Part shown: positions 50,609 to 59,261 of the stretch, one piece after another | Layout of the letters: each line of letters begins with the position of its first letter | Numbering within the stretch: position 1 is the stretch's first letter | Assembly (NCBI RefSeq): GCF_021025955.1 | Contig: NZ_JAJNCL010000008.1 | Span: forward strand, 1 to 64,000 | Direction of reading: 5' to 3' | Origin: Rhodococcus qingshengii | GTDB lineage: Bacteria > Actinomycetota > Actinomycetes > Mycobacteriales > Mycobacteriaceae | Length of the DNA stretch: 64,000 bases | The notes under the pieces: model-generated | Seen by the model: the letters and a program-made list of their open reading frames with translations, nothing else | Database searches by the model: none | What the model was told of the DNA's origin: nothing | Translations under genes and position numbers: made by a program

Positions 50609-50616
50609 ACATTCGA
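50601..50616 (-). promoter_or_regulatory. SOS (LexA) box at the DUF222-HNH start
   Basis: TCGAACATACATTCGA matches the actinobacterial LexA site TCGAAC-N4-GTTCGA with one mismatch. The start codon ATG at 50608 lies within it. As I recall, several 13E12 genes of M. tuberculosis also carry LexA sites, which supports the call. Confidence 0.65.
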
Positions 50617-50643
50617 CACTAGACCCGCCCACCGACAAGAAAG

Positions 50644-51294
50644 CTAGAGTGCCGGTTTGTATCCCTTACCCTGCATCCACGCCAGCACGTCCAACACCCT
50701 GATGACCGGAACGGATTCGTCGAGACCTGCACGTGCACGTAGGTCGAGGAGTCGACTCTGCAACTCGTCTTCCCGCATGGCTGCGCGAACGGGCTCCAGA
50801 TGGGCAGCCTTCGTTCCCAACTCCCGCCCGATGACGTCGTCGTAGATCGGGAAGAGCCGCGGACGCTTGCGCGCGATCAGTTTGGACGCCATGGTTCGCC
50901 CGACGCCGTGAATCTCTCGAAGCGCCATCTCCAACCGCCACACCGGAGATTCCGGAGTGAAGGACTCGGGTTCGTTCGACAGATCGCGATCCGGGCCCAC
51001 GTCGGCCAGGAGTCGGTTCAGTTCGGCATTGTTCTCCCCGAGTAGGAAGAAGGCTCCCTGCGCCGGAACCTGAACCGACAGAAGCGTCACCGCAACAAGA
51101 TCTTCCGCGGTGAAGATGTTCGCATCACGATCGCGATTGCCACTGGGATCCCAGGAATCCCACAACGCACCGGTTCGGAGATAACCGGTCTTTCGGAGCG
51201 GCCTCGTGAAGTATTCCTGCAGCACGTCGACCGCGCCGTCATCGTCCCCGTCTCGCAGCACACGCGGGAGTCGGATGGGCAACTGATCAACCAT
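50644..51294 (-). CDS. DUF6308-family protein with helix-hairpin-helix-like motif
   Basis: A 216-residue soluble protein. MVDQLPIRLPRVLRDGDDDG starts it; TAEDLVAVTLLSVQVP and ALREIHGVGRTMASKLIARK (about residues 135-155), then RLFPIYDDVIGREL, form a helix-hairpin-helix-like DNA-binding element as in HhH glycosylases, but no catalytic Lys/Asp pair is assigned. Such proteins are conserved in Actinobacteria without known function. The ATG at 51294 overlaps the upstream gene stop by 8 bp. Confidence 0.82.
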   Translation of the reverse strand: MVDQLPIRLPRVLRDGDDDGAVDVLQEYFTRPLRKTGYLRTGALWDSWDPSGNRDRDANIFTAEDLVAVTLLSVQVPAQGAFFLLGENNAELNRLLADVGPDRDLSNEPESFTPESPVWRLEMALREIHGVGRTMASKLIARKRPRLFPIYDDVIGRELGTKAAHLEPVRAAMREDELQSRLLDLRARAGLDESVPVIRVLDVLAWMQGKGYKPAL

Positions 51295-51877
51295 GGTCGA
51301 GCGACCTTTCCAATACGTACTTGGCAAATCCGGAGTTGTGATACTGCCGAAATGGGCCCTTGCCCTTGGCAACAAGATGCTCCGCGAGCGGACGAACCGT
51401 CGTCATGTCGACGGGCAGTTGAGCGAACTGCTCCAATGCATCCGAGTCCTCGAGACTGCAGTCGATCACGGTCCCGTCGCCGTCGGCCGACGCCAATTCC
51501 GTGCGCCTGATGACGACCAGATCGTGCTTGGCATCGAGTTCTTCGATGCTGCAGCCGGTTCGCGATTCCAATGCCGAACTGGATACGTACACGGACATCA
51601 CGTGCTCGATCGGCTCACCGCCGACGAGGTGGCACTCGACGCTCAGAATCTCCATCGGACCGATATTGAGAGTGAACAAGCGATGGCGCTCCGCCGATCG
51701 GTTGGTCGAAGGCAGGCAACTGATCGTCCACTGTTCGATCTCGACGGCGGCGGGCGCGTCGAAAGCGTAGGAGAGAACCTCGGCGATCAACTCGGCAAGA
51801 TCTTCGAAGAGCGGGTCGCGCTGCAACCGCTCGAAATTCTCGACAGAAGCGGCGGGACGCACAGGCGCCTTGCTCAC
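51287..51877 (-). CDS. Hypothetical protein paired with DUF6308
   Basis: A 196-residue acidic soluble protein (MSKAPVRPAASVENFERLQR). Mixed alpha/beta, with strands RHRLFTLNIGPMEILSVECH and VMSVYVSSSALE. No family recognised. It overlaps the DUF6308 gene by 8 bp, so the two are co-translated and probably work together. Confidence 0.75.
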   Translation of the reverse strand: MSKAPVRPAASVENFERLQRDPLFEDLAELIAEVLSYAFDAPAAVEIEQWTISCLPSTNRSAERHRLFTLNIGPMEILSVECHLVGGEPIEHVMSVYVSSSALESRTGCSIEELDAKHDLVVIRRTELASADGDGTVIDCSLEDSDALEQFAQLPVDMTTVRPLAEHLVAKGKGPFRQYHNSGFAKYVLERSLDHG

Positions 51878-52035
51878 GCAGGTCCCCTCTCGTCCGGTGC
51901 TTTGCTCTCAGACCTCGCGTCCAAGGTACCCAGCCCTTCGCAGGCCTCGCGCGTTCGCCCTCACATACACCCTCGCGTTATGGTTCTCGACACGTACCAC
52001 CGCCTTACCGATCGCTAACTCGAGGAGCACACGAA

Positions 52036-52803
52036 GTGGAAATCAAGGGAACCGCAGCACTGGTCACCGGAGCGGCATCAGGCCTCGGCGCCGCAACAGC
52101 CAAGCGCCTCGCCGACGCCGGCGCTACCGTCTTCGGCCTGGATCTGCCCGCGTCGATCGAGCGCGCTGGCGACAACGTCCCCGCCGGCGTCACCCTCATC
52201 CCCACCGACGTGACCAGCGGTGAAGAGGTCGAAGCAGCGATCAACCAGATCGTCGAGTCGGGCTCCCCGCTGCGCATCGTCGTCAACTGTGCCGGTGTCG
52301 GCTGGGCCGGACGCATCCTGTCCAAGAAGGGTCCGCACGACCTCGAACTGTTCCGCACAGTCATCACCGTCAACCTGCTCGGTACCTTCAACGTCATGCG
52401 CTTGGCCGCCGACGCAATCGCCAAGACCGAGGCCGTCGACGAGTCCGGCCAGCGTGGCGTCGTCATCAACACCGCTTCCGTTGCTGCCTTCGAAGGACAG
52501 ATCGGCCAGATCGCCTACTCCGCTTCCAAGGGCGGCGTGCACGGCATGACGGTTCCGGCTGCCCGTGACCTCGCGCAGTTCGGCATCCGCGTCAACACCA
52601 TCGCCCCCGGCATCATCGACACCCCGATGCTCGCGGGAGTCACCGACGAGTACCGCAAGGGCCTCGAAGCCGGCGTCCCGTTCCCGTCGCGTCTGGGCCA
52701 GCCGTCCGAGTACGCGCAGCTCGCACAGATGATCGTCGAGCACGACTACCTCAACGGCGAGACCATCCGCATGGACGGCGCACTGCGCATGGCGCCGCGC
52801 TAA
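52036..52803 (+). CDS. SDR, 3-hydroxyacyl-CoA dehydrogenase type 2-like
   Basis: A 255-residue short-chain dehydrogenase: TGAASGLGAATAKRLADAGA (NAD site), NCAGVGWAGR, and the catalytic YSASKGG. Pattern and the GQIGQIAYSASKGG stretch match HSD17B10-like type-2 hydroxyacyl-CoA dehydrogenases. GTG start. A remarkable hairpin follows 9 bp after the stop. Confidence 0.92.
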   Translation: MEIKGTAALVTGAASGLGAATAKRLADAGATVFGLDLPASIERAGDNVPAGVTLIPTDVTSGEEVEAAINQIVESGSPLRIVVNCAGVGWAGRILSKKGPHDLELFRTVITVNLLGTFNVMRLAADAIAKTEAVDESGQRGVVINTASVAAFEGQIGQIAYSASKGGVHGMTVPAARDLAQFGIRVNTIAPGIIDTPMLAGVTDEYRKGLEAGVPFPSRLGQPSEYAQLAQMIVEHDYLNGETIRMDGALRMAPR

Positions 52804-53239
52804 CCTCCCTGCTGTGCGCCTTTATTAACCGCCCACGGTTAATAAAGGCGCACAAAGCCTTCCGCCAGGGACTGCATACCGAGCGCCTTCGAGCCGTAAC
52901 TGCACCGGCACCCACACCGGCAATGGTCGCGATCAGAAACAACTTTCGTGAACCGTCTATCACCGGGAGCATCTGAGCCGCGAGGATCGTGTACAAAACA
53001 CCCAGCAGTGCCACTTCGCGCATGAGAGCCCAGTAGTCGTGCCCTGTCGTGTGCTTGGGCGAATAGCTCTCTCCCTGAACGACGCTAGGCAGCCACACAC
53101 GCACCGAGTTGAGGATGACCGCGAGCGTTGCGGCTCCCCAGATCAGCGGAACTCTTCTCCCCGGAGGCACGACATAGGCCAACAAGGCGCATGCGCTGAA
53201 GAAATTCGCGACTTTGGCCAGCGGAGCGACCGTTGTCAC
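52751..53239 (-). CDS. Small membrane protein with read-through C-terminus
   Basis: The first about 115 residues form a believable membrane protein with three to four helices (FFSACALLAYVV, VPLIWGAATLAVIL, VALLGVLYTILAAQML, FLIATIAGVGAGAV). The frame then runs on through the 19-bp hairpin and 53 bp into the SDR gene in the opposite direction, giving a tail with no protein-like pattern. Either a native stop has been lost or the natural end is close to 52860. No family assigned. Confidence 0.5.
   Translation of the reverse strand: MTTVAPLAKVANFFSACALLAYVVPPGRRVPLIWGAATLAVILNSVRVWLPSVVQGESYSPKHTTGHDYWALMREVALLGVLYTILAAQMLPVIDGSRKLFLIATIAGVGAGAVTARRRSVCSPWRKALCAFINRGRLIKAHSREVSAAPCAVRRPCGWSRR
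52813..52854. terminator. Perfect 19-bp hairpin after the SDR gene
   Basis: TGTGCGCCTTTATTAACCG (52813-52831) and its exact complement (52836-52854) enclose the loop CCCA. It begins 9 bp after the SDR stop. The A/T-rich middle of the stem and its symmetry would let it work for both strands. Confidence 0.8.
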
Positions 53240-53291
53240 TTGACGGACTTGGCGAGAGAAGAGTTAGCGCGCATGCAGGTTCCGGGCGGTA

Positions 53292-54884
53292 CTACAACTC
53301 GAAGGCCAGCGGAATTTCCTTCTCCGCGCGGTCCGTCATCCACTCACGTAGGACCTTGGTGGCAATGACGTCGTCCTCGTTGTATTGCAGGATGCGTGTC
53401 CGCTGCGTCTCGTCCGGTTCACCGTCGTAGCCGACTGCCTCGCGGTACCACGCCATCGACGCTTCACCACCGGCTTCGGCGTCACGCCAGTTGAATCCGG
53501 CGACGGGGGCAATCTTCTTGAGTCCCTTGCCGTTCGGGCAGATGAACTGATCACTCACCGCTTGATAGATGTCGACCCACTGCGGACTGTCGATGAACTC
53601 GCGGATCTCGTCCTTACTGGGAATCCCGGGTTCACCGGCAAACCTGCGCGCCGAGTCCAACAACCACTTGTCCTCGGCTGAACGCGAATAGCAGTACGCG
53701 GCAAAGGTTTTACCCGAAGCAGCGGCCGCGGCTCGCTCCGCCATCAACCAACCCCAGAACTCTGCGAACGACCGCGCCTCGTCACGCGTCGGCAGCGGAT
53801 CCCACGTCGCAAATCCTCGATACATCGAGAAGCCACCGACATTGAGCAACGTCCCCCACAGGTAGGCGCCGTGCTCCTGATAGCTCTCCATGTCGACGTC
53901 GATCTCGATGTCCGCCCGAGTCACCGAGATCTTCTCGAACCGCCGCACCAACGGAGCATCCACCAACCACGCCTTGGCGATCACCACTGCGTCGTCGAAA
54001 TTTCCGTGCGGCCAATCCTCGAGCGGCTCACCTTCCCAGGCGGCCAGCTGATCGATCGTGTTGCAGCCGACGTCGCGCAGAAGCTCCGCTCGCGATCCGA
54101 CAGCGACGAGGCTGACGTCACGGTTGCGGACCAACTCCTGCTTGCATTCGGTCCACCACGGGCACGATTTGCACTCGCTGACCTGTGACGGAGACGTCAG
54201 CACCTCACCGCGGGCCACAGCGATACGGTCGGCGAAGCGCTCGTCGTAATCGTCGAGAATGGCACTGAGATCGTGAACGAGGATGCAGTCTCCGTTGTAT
54301 CCGATCGCCCCGGCCGTCAACGACGGGCTCGCCAGCCCACGACGCTCGAGCATCCGATAGACCTGCGCGACGCGCATCTGATCGCGGACCTGACTGCGGA
54401 CCTTGCGTTTGGGATCGACCGCGGGCTCCCATTCGAAGAGCCCCGAGGTGATCGCGCCCTGGCCGGGATCGGTCACCTTGTGATTGACGACAATGACGGG
54501 GATGTACCCGCCGCCCTCGTCGTCACGGATGAGCATTTCGCAGCGGCCCTTGCGTCCGGTGTCGCGTTCGACGGGCAACACGGCGCCCCAGATCCGGTCC
54601 GCGCCGGCCTCACAGGCAGCCAGAGTGTCGCGAGCCTGCGCCGACGCCGATTGATCAGGGTTGATCTTCACCCAACGCTCGGGAGCAGCGCCGATCGCGA
54701 GTTCGGCGATCTCCGCGCGCTTCGCGATCGCGGCATCCTGGCGCTGCTTGACGCCGGTGTCGACGGGTTCCGAAGCCGATTTCCCGGGAAACAGCCCGTC
54801 CAGACGCACCCGATGACGGCATCGGGTCAACGCCCCCGAATCGATGATCGGGAGCTGGGGCGCGGGGTTGTTAACGGAACACAC
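53292..54884 (-). CDS. TM0106-family RecB-like nuclease / RNase H-like exonuclease
   Basis: A 530-residue protein. The N-terminal part (about 1-230) is RecB-like: E in GRCEMLIRDDEGGGYIP, VVNHK and the cysteine cluster CKSCPWWTECKQEL, which resembles Fe-S clamps in Cas4/AddB proteins. The C-terminal part (about 270-530) is DEDD-exonuclease-like: EIDVDMES (DxE) and ILQYNEDDVIATKVL (DD). This domain pair defines the TM0106/YprB-type nuclease family, whose role is unsettled. The GTG at 54884 was chosen for VCSVNNPAPQLP. Confidence 0.85.
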   Translation of the reverse strand: MCSVNNPAPQLPIIDSGALTRCRHRVRLDGLFPGKSASEPVDTGVKQRQDAAIAKRAEIAELAIGAAPERWVKINPDQSASAQARDTLAACEAGADRIWGAVLPVERDTGRKGRCEMLIRDDEGGGYIPVIVVNHKVTDPGQGAITSGLFEWEPAVDPKRKVRSQVRDQMRVAQVYRMLERRGLASPSLTAGAIGYNGDCILVHDLSAILDDYDERFADRIAVARGEVLTSPSQVSECKSCPWWTECKQELVRNRDVSLVAVGSRAELLRDVGCNTIDQLAAWEGEPLEDWPHGNFDDAVVIAKAWLVDAPLVRRFEKISVTRADIEIDVDMESYQEHGAYLWGTLLNVGGFSMYRGFATWDPLPTRDEARSFAEFWGWLMAERAAAAASGKTFAAYCYSRSAEDKWLLDSARRFAGEPGIPSKDEIREFIDSPQWVDIYQAVSDQFICPNGKGLKKIAPVAGFNWRDAEAGGEASMAWYREAVGYDGEPDETQRTRILQYNEDDVIATKVLREWMTDRAEKEIPLAFEL

Positions 54885-54972
54885 GATGACGAAGATTATG
54901 TGCTCCCCTAGGCTGAAGCCGAAGCGCAGGTACCTGGCAACACACAAACACCTGGAAACGGGGTCCTTTTCG

Positions 54973-55626
54973 ATGGGGTTGTTCAAGAAGCGAAAGTCTC
55001 GTGCCACCCGCAAGGCGGAGGCAAAGGCTCTCAAGCACAAGGCTGAGGTCGAGGCGAAGCTCAACGCCAAGAGCCAGCGTAAGCGCGACAAGGTCGAGAC
55101 CAAGTCGCTCAAGAAGCTGGAGAAAGCCGAGATCGAGTCACAGCACAAGATCGAGAAGGCGCAGATCGCGACCCTGAAGGCGCAGGAGAAGGCCGCTGCG
55201 AATCAGGGCCTGACAGTCGCCAAGGTGCGTAAGTACCTGGGAGTGGCACGTCTGCTTGCCCCGGTCCTGCTGCCGATCGCGTACCGCGCGGCCACGGCTG
55301 TGCGCGCCCAGCTCGACACCACGCGCGCACAGAAGATGGGCATCGCCGTCGACCAGCTCGGTGACTACACCGGTCACGGTGCGAAGCTGAGCGCCCGTAT
55401 CGCCGGCGCCGAGAGCTCGGTCACCGAGATCCTCAGCCGCAAGCCCGACGACGCGGAGACGCAGCGTTTCGCTGCCGCCATCCGTGAGCGCCTCGGCGAT
55501 CTCAGCACGGCAGTTCGCGCTGCGGAGCAGATGCCGCAGGCTCGCCGTAAGGCAGCTCATCAGGCAATTTCTTCCGAACTCGACGGCGTCGAAGCAGATC
55601 TGCTCGCACGTCTCGGCGTGCGCTAG
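54973..55626 (+). CDS. DUF6474-family protein
   Basis: A 217-residue protein. The N-terminal 75 residues are a highly charged Lys/Glu/Ala helix (KAEAKALKHKAEVEAKL), a likely coiled coil. A short hydrophobic segment (LGVARLLAPVLLPIAYRA) follows, then a helical C-terminal domain. Conserved in mycolic-acid actinobacteria; function unknown. The ATG at 54973 follows an A-rich leader. Confidence 0.87.
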   Translation: MGLFKKRKSRATRKAEAKALKHKAEVEAKLNAKSQRKRDKVETKSLKKLEKAEIESQHKIEKAQIATLKAQEKAAANQGLTVAKVRKYLGVARLLAPVLLPIAYRAATAVRAQLDTTRAQKMGIAVDQLGDYTGHGAKLSARIAGAESSVTEILSRKPDDAETQRFAAAIRERLGDLSTAVRAAEQMPQARRKAAHQAISSELDGVEADLLARLGVR

Positions 55627-55640
55627 ACCTGAGAACGCCA

Positions 55641-56156
55641 GTGAGAGCAGCCGAGCAGACCGCGACCCTCCGGGGGACAGCTGTCGGTTCCGCTTCGGCT
55701 GCTCTCGCTGTCGCTGCGCACGGAATCGGTGGAGGCGAACTGCCACAGTCGTCGTCGCTGACCCTGCTGCTCGCGGTCTGTGCAACCGTCGGCGCGGTGA
55801 CGGCCACCCTTCCCGCCCTCTCTCGGGGGCCCGCTGCACTGATCGTGGCTCTTGGCCTGGGTCAGCTTGCAGCGCACACCACCATGACGCTCTCCGAGCA
55901 CGCTCATTCGCCCGCTCCGGGATTGCTGATGCTCGGTGCTCACGTCGGTGCCACCGTTGCCTGTGCGGTGGCGGTCCTGGCTGCCGAGCGCCTCTACCGG
56001 GTTGTCACCCACGCTCTTCACGTCGTCCTGACGTCCCTGGCTCCCGCCGCCGTCACTTCCCGCGGCCACACCGTCTCGACCGGAATCCATCACGGACCCG
56101 TCGACGCACTACTTCGCGCCAGCATTTCGCGGCGCGGCCCTCCTGCCCTGGTCTGA
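55641..56156 (+). CDS. Membrane protein upstream of the ycnI-copC-copD cluster
   Basis: A 171-residue protein with about four helices (LAVAAHGIGGG, LTLLLAVCATVGAVTATLPAL, AALIVALGLGQLAAHTTMTL, LLMLGAHVGATVACAVAVLA). Histidines sit at helix ends (AAHG, AAHTT, SEHAHS, GAHV), suggesting metal handling. It precedes the YcnI gene by 52 bp in the same direction, so it is probably part of the copper cluster. GTG start. Confidence 0.75.
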   Translation: MRAAEQTATLRGTAVGSASAALAVAAHGIGGGELPQSSSLTLLLAVCATVGAVTATLPALSRGPAALIVALGLGQLAAHTTMTLSEHAHSPAPGLLMLGAHVGATVACAVAVLAAERLYRVVTHALHVVLTSLAPAAVTSRGHTVSTGIHHGPVDALLRASISRRGPPALV

Positions 56157-56208
56157 AGATACGCAGAACTCCCCACCCCTTCACCAGACCAAGAGGACAC
56201 TTCCCGAC

Positions 56209-56865
56209 ATGAAGAACACCCTGATTTCGCGTGCGGTTGTCACGACCGTCGCTACCGGCAGCGCCGTGCTGCTGGCCGCCGGAATTGCTTCAGCACACGT
56301 CAGCGTCGTCGCACCAGGAGCTACGCAGGGCGGATACTCCGTTCTCACGTTCCGCGTGCCCACAGAATCCGATACCGCTTCGACCACCAAGCTCACGGTG
56401 GCACTCCCCGACCTCAAGTCGGCACGTACCGAACCGATGCCCGGCTGGACCGCCGTCGTCGAGAAGGACCCCACCTCGTTGGTCGCCAAGTCCGTGACCT
56501 GGACCGCCGACCCCGGCGTCGGAATCGCACCCGGCCAGTTCCAGCAGTTCGTGCTTTCGGCCGGCCCGCTGCCGGAGCAGGAAGAGGTCGAGTTCAAGGC
56601 CGTCCAGACGTACAGCGACGGGAACGTCGTCAACTGGGATCAGGAAGAGCTTGCCGACGGTAGTGAGCCGGACAAGCCCGCTCCGACGCTGACTCTCGCC
56701 GCGTCCACCGGTGACGCCCACGGAGCGCCTGCTGCCGAGACGTCCGCTGCATCCGAATCTTCTTCGTCGGACAACACCGCCCGCTGGCTCGGCGGCGTCG
56801 GCCTGGTGCTCGGCGCGCTGGGCGCTGCGCTCGGCCTCGGCGCACTGGTCAGGAGCAAGCGCTGA
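56209..56865 (+). CDS. YcnI-type (DUF1775) copper-binding membrane protein
   Basis: A 218-residue protein. The signal peptide ends in AGIASA, leaving the mature N-terminus HVSVVAPG, where the first His coordinates Cu(II) in YcnI proteins. The DUF1775 domain includes GGYSVLTFRVP and WTAVVEKDP. The C-terminus has a Ser/Ala linker and one membrane anchor. It overlaps copC by one base (TGATG). Confidence 0.93.
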   Translation: MKNTLISRAVVTTVATGSAVLLAAGIASAHVSVVAPGATQGGYSVLTFRVPTESDTASTTKLTVALPDLKSARTEPMPGWTAVVEKDPTSLVAKSVTWTADPGVGIAPGQFQQFVLSAGPLPEQEEVEFKAVQTYSDGNVVNWDQEELADGSEPDKPAPTLTLAASTGDAHGAPAAETSAASESSSSDNTARWLGGVGLVLGALGAALGLGALVRSKR

Positions 56866-57383
56866 TGAGTACCCGGATCAAGGTCATCGCCGTCGGCATG
56901 CTCGCGATGCTGGCCACGATGCTCGGAATGGGCACGGCCAGTGCGCACTCCGCGGTTGTCGGCTCCAACCCGGAGAACAGCGCGTCCATTCAGGTTGCGC
57001 CTGACAAGGTTTCGGTCACGTTCAACGAGGCTCTGCAGGCGCAGTTCGCGGCACTGACGGTCACCGGCCCGGACGGCAACCTCTGGACCAAGAGCGATCC
57101 GTCCGTCGAAGGACCCACTGTCAGTGCAGACCTCGGCGATCTCGGGCCGACCGGCGTCTACACGATCGCGTACCGCGTCACCTCCGCCGACGGCCACCCC
57201 GTCAACGGAACCCTGACGTTCACCCTCACCGAGGCGGGGTCGGGCACTCCCGGTGCTGCCGCCGCGTCGAGTACGGGTGAGTCGGAGTCCGGCAGCATGC
57301 CGGTGTGGATCTTCATCGTCGCCGGCGTCGTCGTGTTCGGCGGTGCGCTGTTCTTCGTGCTCCGTAAGCCGAAGTCGAGCTGA
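56865..57383 (+). CDS. copC: CopC-domain periplasmic copper protein
   Basis: A 172-residue exported protein. After the signal peptide the mature N-terminus begins HSAVVGSNPEN with the Cu(II)-binding His. ITSADGHPVNGTL-type end (TSADGHPVNGTLTFTL) holds the second His site. A C-terminal anchor follows (VWIFIVAGVVVFGGALFFVL). Works with YcnI and CopD in copper uptake or handling. Confidence 0.93.
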   Translation: MSTRIKVIAVGMLAMLATMLGMGTASAHSAVVGSNPENSASIQVAPDKVSVTFNEALQAQFAALTVTGPDGNLWTKSDPSVEGPTVSADLGDLGPTGVYTIAYRVTSADGHPVNGTLTFTLTEAGSGTPGAAAASSTGESESGSMPVWIFIVAGVVVFGGALFFVLRKPKSS

Positions 57384-57387
57384 TCGC

Positions 57388-58329
57388 GTGACGGGTACGG
57401 CAAACAGGTGGTGGTTGCTGTTTGCCGTACCCACAGCTCTGCTGGGAGTCCTCATCGCCTGGGGCCTCGCGAGCCCGTCGGGACCCGAATCGTCGAGCAC
57501 TGTCCGCGTTCTCGCGATCGGATGCGGCTCGTTAACGCTCGGCATCGCGACGCTTGCCTGGATGGGCCGCAGTGAACGCCGTCCGGCAACAACCCCCGCG
57601 ATCATGTGGACTCAGCTCACCGCGGCGGCAGCGGTTTGGCTAGTCGCCGAGATCACGCTCCTCGTGCTCAATGCCGCAGCGGCAGACGGCGCCCCGGTCA
57701 CCTCACTGACCATCGGGCACTTCGGCGCATTCGTCTCCGAGGTCAACGTCGGCCGCGTCGGTGTCGCGATCATCGCGTGCGCGTTTGCCGTGGTCTGTTA
57801 CGGCATCTACGGGTTCACCAATCCCGAGACAGTGCCCGTCGCACCGGCATTGGTCGTCTCCGCGTTGGCGCTCGCTGCCCGCCCGATCACCGGGCACATG
57901 GCGCAGCAGAGCTTCGGATCGATCCTCGACGCCGTTCACGTCCTCGCTGCGGCCTTGTGGTTCGGCGTGCTCGCCGCACTCGCGCTTGCCGTACCGTCGC
58001 GCGGTGCCTGGGCGATCTGGTTGCCCAAGTACTCCGCCCTCGCCTGGCGATGCGTCCTCGCGTTGGTCGTCACCGGTATCGTCAACGCCGTCGTGCGACT
58101 CGACTCGCTCTCCGCCTTCTACGACACCGCATACGGCCGGGTGATCCTCGCCAAGATCGTGGTGATCGCACTGCTCGTCGCCCTGGGATGGTGGTGGCGC
58201 CGGACGTGGGTGGTCGCGAGCGCTGCACACCGCATCAGCGCGGACGGATCTCTGCGCCGCGCCACCGGTGAAGTTGTCTTCATGGCTATCGCATTCGGGC
58301 TCGCCGCGGCCCTTGCGACAACTGCGTAA
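57388..58329 (+). CDS. copD: CopD-type copper transport membrane protein
   Basis: A 313-residue protein with eight helices. FGSILDAVHVLAAALWFGVL contains the conserved His and Trp of CopD. KYSALAWRCVLALVVTGIVNA and YGRVILAKIVVIALLVALGWW continue the domain. GTG at 57388, four bases after copC stop. Copper import for oxidases or cell-surface enzymes is the family role; the direction here is not established. Confidence 0.9.
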   Translation: MTGTANRWWLLFAVPTALLGVLIAWGLASPSGPESSSTVRVLAIGCGSLTLGIATLAWMGRSERRPATTPAIMWTQLTAAAAVWLVAEITLLVLNAAAADGAPVTSLTIGHFGAFVSEVNVGRVGVAIIACAFAVVCYGIYGFTNPETVPVAPALVVSALALAARPITGHMAQQSFGSILDAVHVLAAALWFGVLAALALAVPSRGAWAIWLPKYSALAWRCVLALVVTGIVNAVVRLDSLSAFYDTAYGRVILAKIVVIALLVALGWWWRRTWVVASAAHRISADGSLRRATGEVVFMAIAFGLAAALATTA

Positions 58330-58451
58330 GACGTGCTTCAGCGCAAGATTTCGTGACCCGCACATTTAATGTTTCACGTCGACATTTAACCTCTACGTGA
58401 GTTTATTTTCCCAGCTTGCGGCGGTTTCCGGCCCCCCTTAGCGTTGCTCGC

Positions 58452-59261
58452 ATGACGGAGGCCCAACGCTCGTTTCTCGTCTGCGCTTCGCAGCGCAGCG
58501 GCAGTACTTTGCTGGTCGAATCACTGCGAGCAACAGGGGTCGCGGGTGAGCCGGAAGAGTTCTTCCAGTACCTCCCCGAGACCTCTCGATCGCCTCAACC
58601 GAGGCAGTGGTTCGAGGACGTCACGGACGAGTCCGTCCTGAGCCTGCTCGCCCCGTTTCACCCGGGCACGCCGGACACTCGCACCTCCGAACAGTGGCGC
58701 ACACAACTTCTCGAACTCGGCCGAACCCCCAACGGAGTCTGGGGCGGCAAGCTGATGTGGAATCAGACACCGCTCCTGCTCGATCGCGCGGCCGGATTGC
58801 CTTGGCGCAGTGGGACGGACCTACGTTCCGCACTCCACGACACCCTCGATCACGACCTGCAGTTCATCCACGTCTATCGGGAAGATGTTGTCGCTCAGGC
58901 TGTGTCGATGTGGCGCGCCGTGCAGACACAGGTCTGGCGCGACGACGCGACTCCACCGAATCTCTCGGACGGTGCGCAGTACAACGCACTCGGAATCGCG
59001 CACCTGGTGACGATTCTCGGTGAGCAGGAACGCCAATGGAAGCGCTGGTTCGCTGAGGAGGACATCTCCCCCATCGAAATCGGGTTCCGCGATCTCACCG
59101 AAGACCCGCAGTCCGTAGTCGCAAAAACCCTCATCTCCCTCGGCCTCGACGGACAACTGGCCCCACCACCGCCGCTGCGCCGTCAGAGCGACGGACGATC
59201 CCGCGAATGGGTGCAGCACTACCGCATCGACGCCGAACAGAACGGATACCCCGTCACATGA
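58452..59261 (+). CDS. Stf0-family sulfotransferase
   Basis: A 269-residue cytosolic enzyme transferring sulfate from PAPS. CASQRSGSTLLVESLRATG (about 11-29) is the 5'-phosphosulfate loop, and HVYREDVVAQAVSMWRAVQT the 3'-phosphate region; both are typical of Stf0 (trehalose 2-sulfotransferase) proteins. ATG at 58452. The stop overlaps the cysD start (ATGA), tying PAPS use to PAPS supply. Confidence 0.92.
   Translation: MTEAQRSFLVCASQRSGSTLLVESLRATGVAGEPEEFFQYLPETSRSPQPRQWFEDVTDESVLSLLAPFHPGTPDTRTSEQWRTQLLELGRTPNGVWGGKLMWNQTPLLLDRAAGLPWRSGTDLRSALHDTLDHDLQFIHVYREDVVAQAVSMWRAVQTQVWRDDATPPNLSDGAQYNALGIAHLVTILGEQERQWKRWFAEEDISPIEIGFRDLTEDPQSVVAKTLISLGLDGQLAPPPPLRRQSDGRSREWVQHYRIDAEQNGYPVT

Noticed and set aside
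58360..58400. Two ACATTTAA motifs before the sulfotransferase operon as a regulator site
   Set aside because: They are only 8-bp direct repeats in an A/T-rich leader; no symmetry or known site supports a call.
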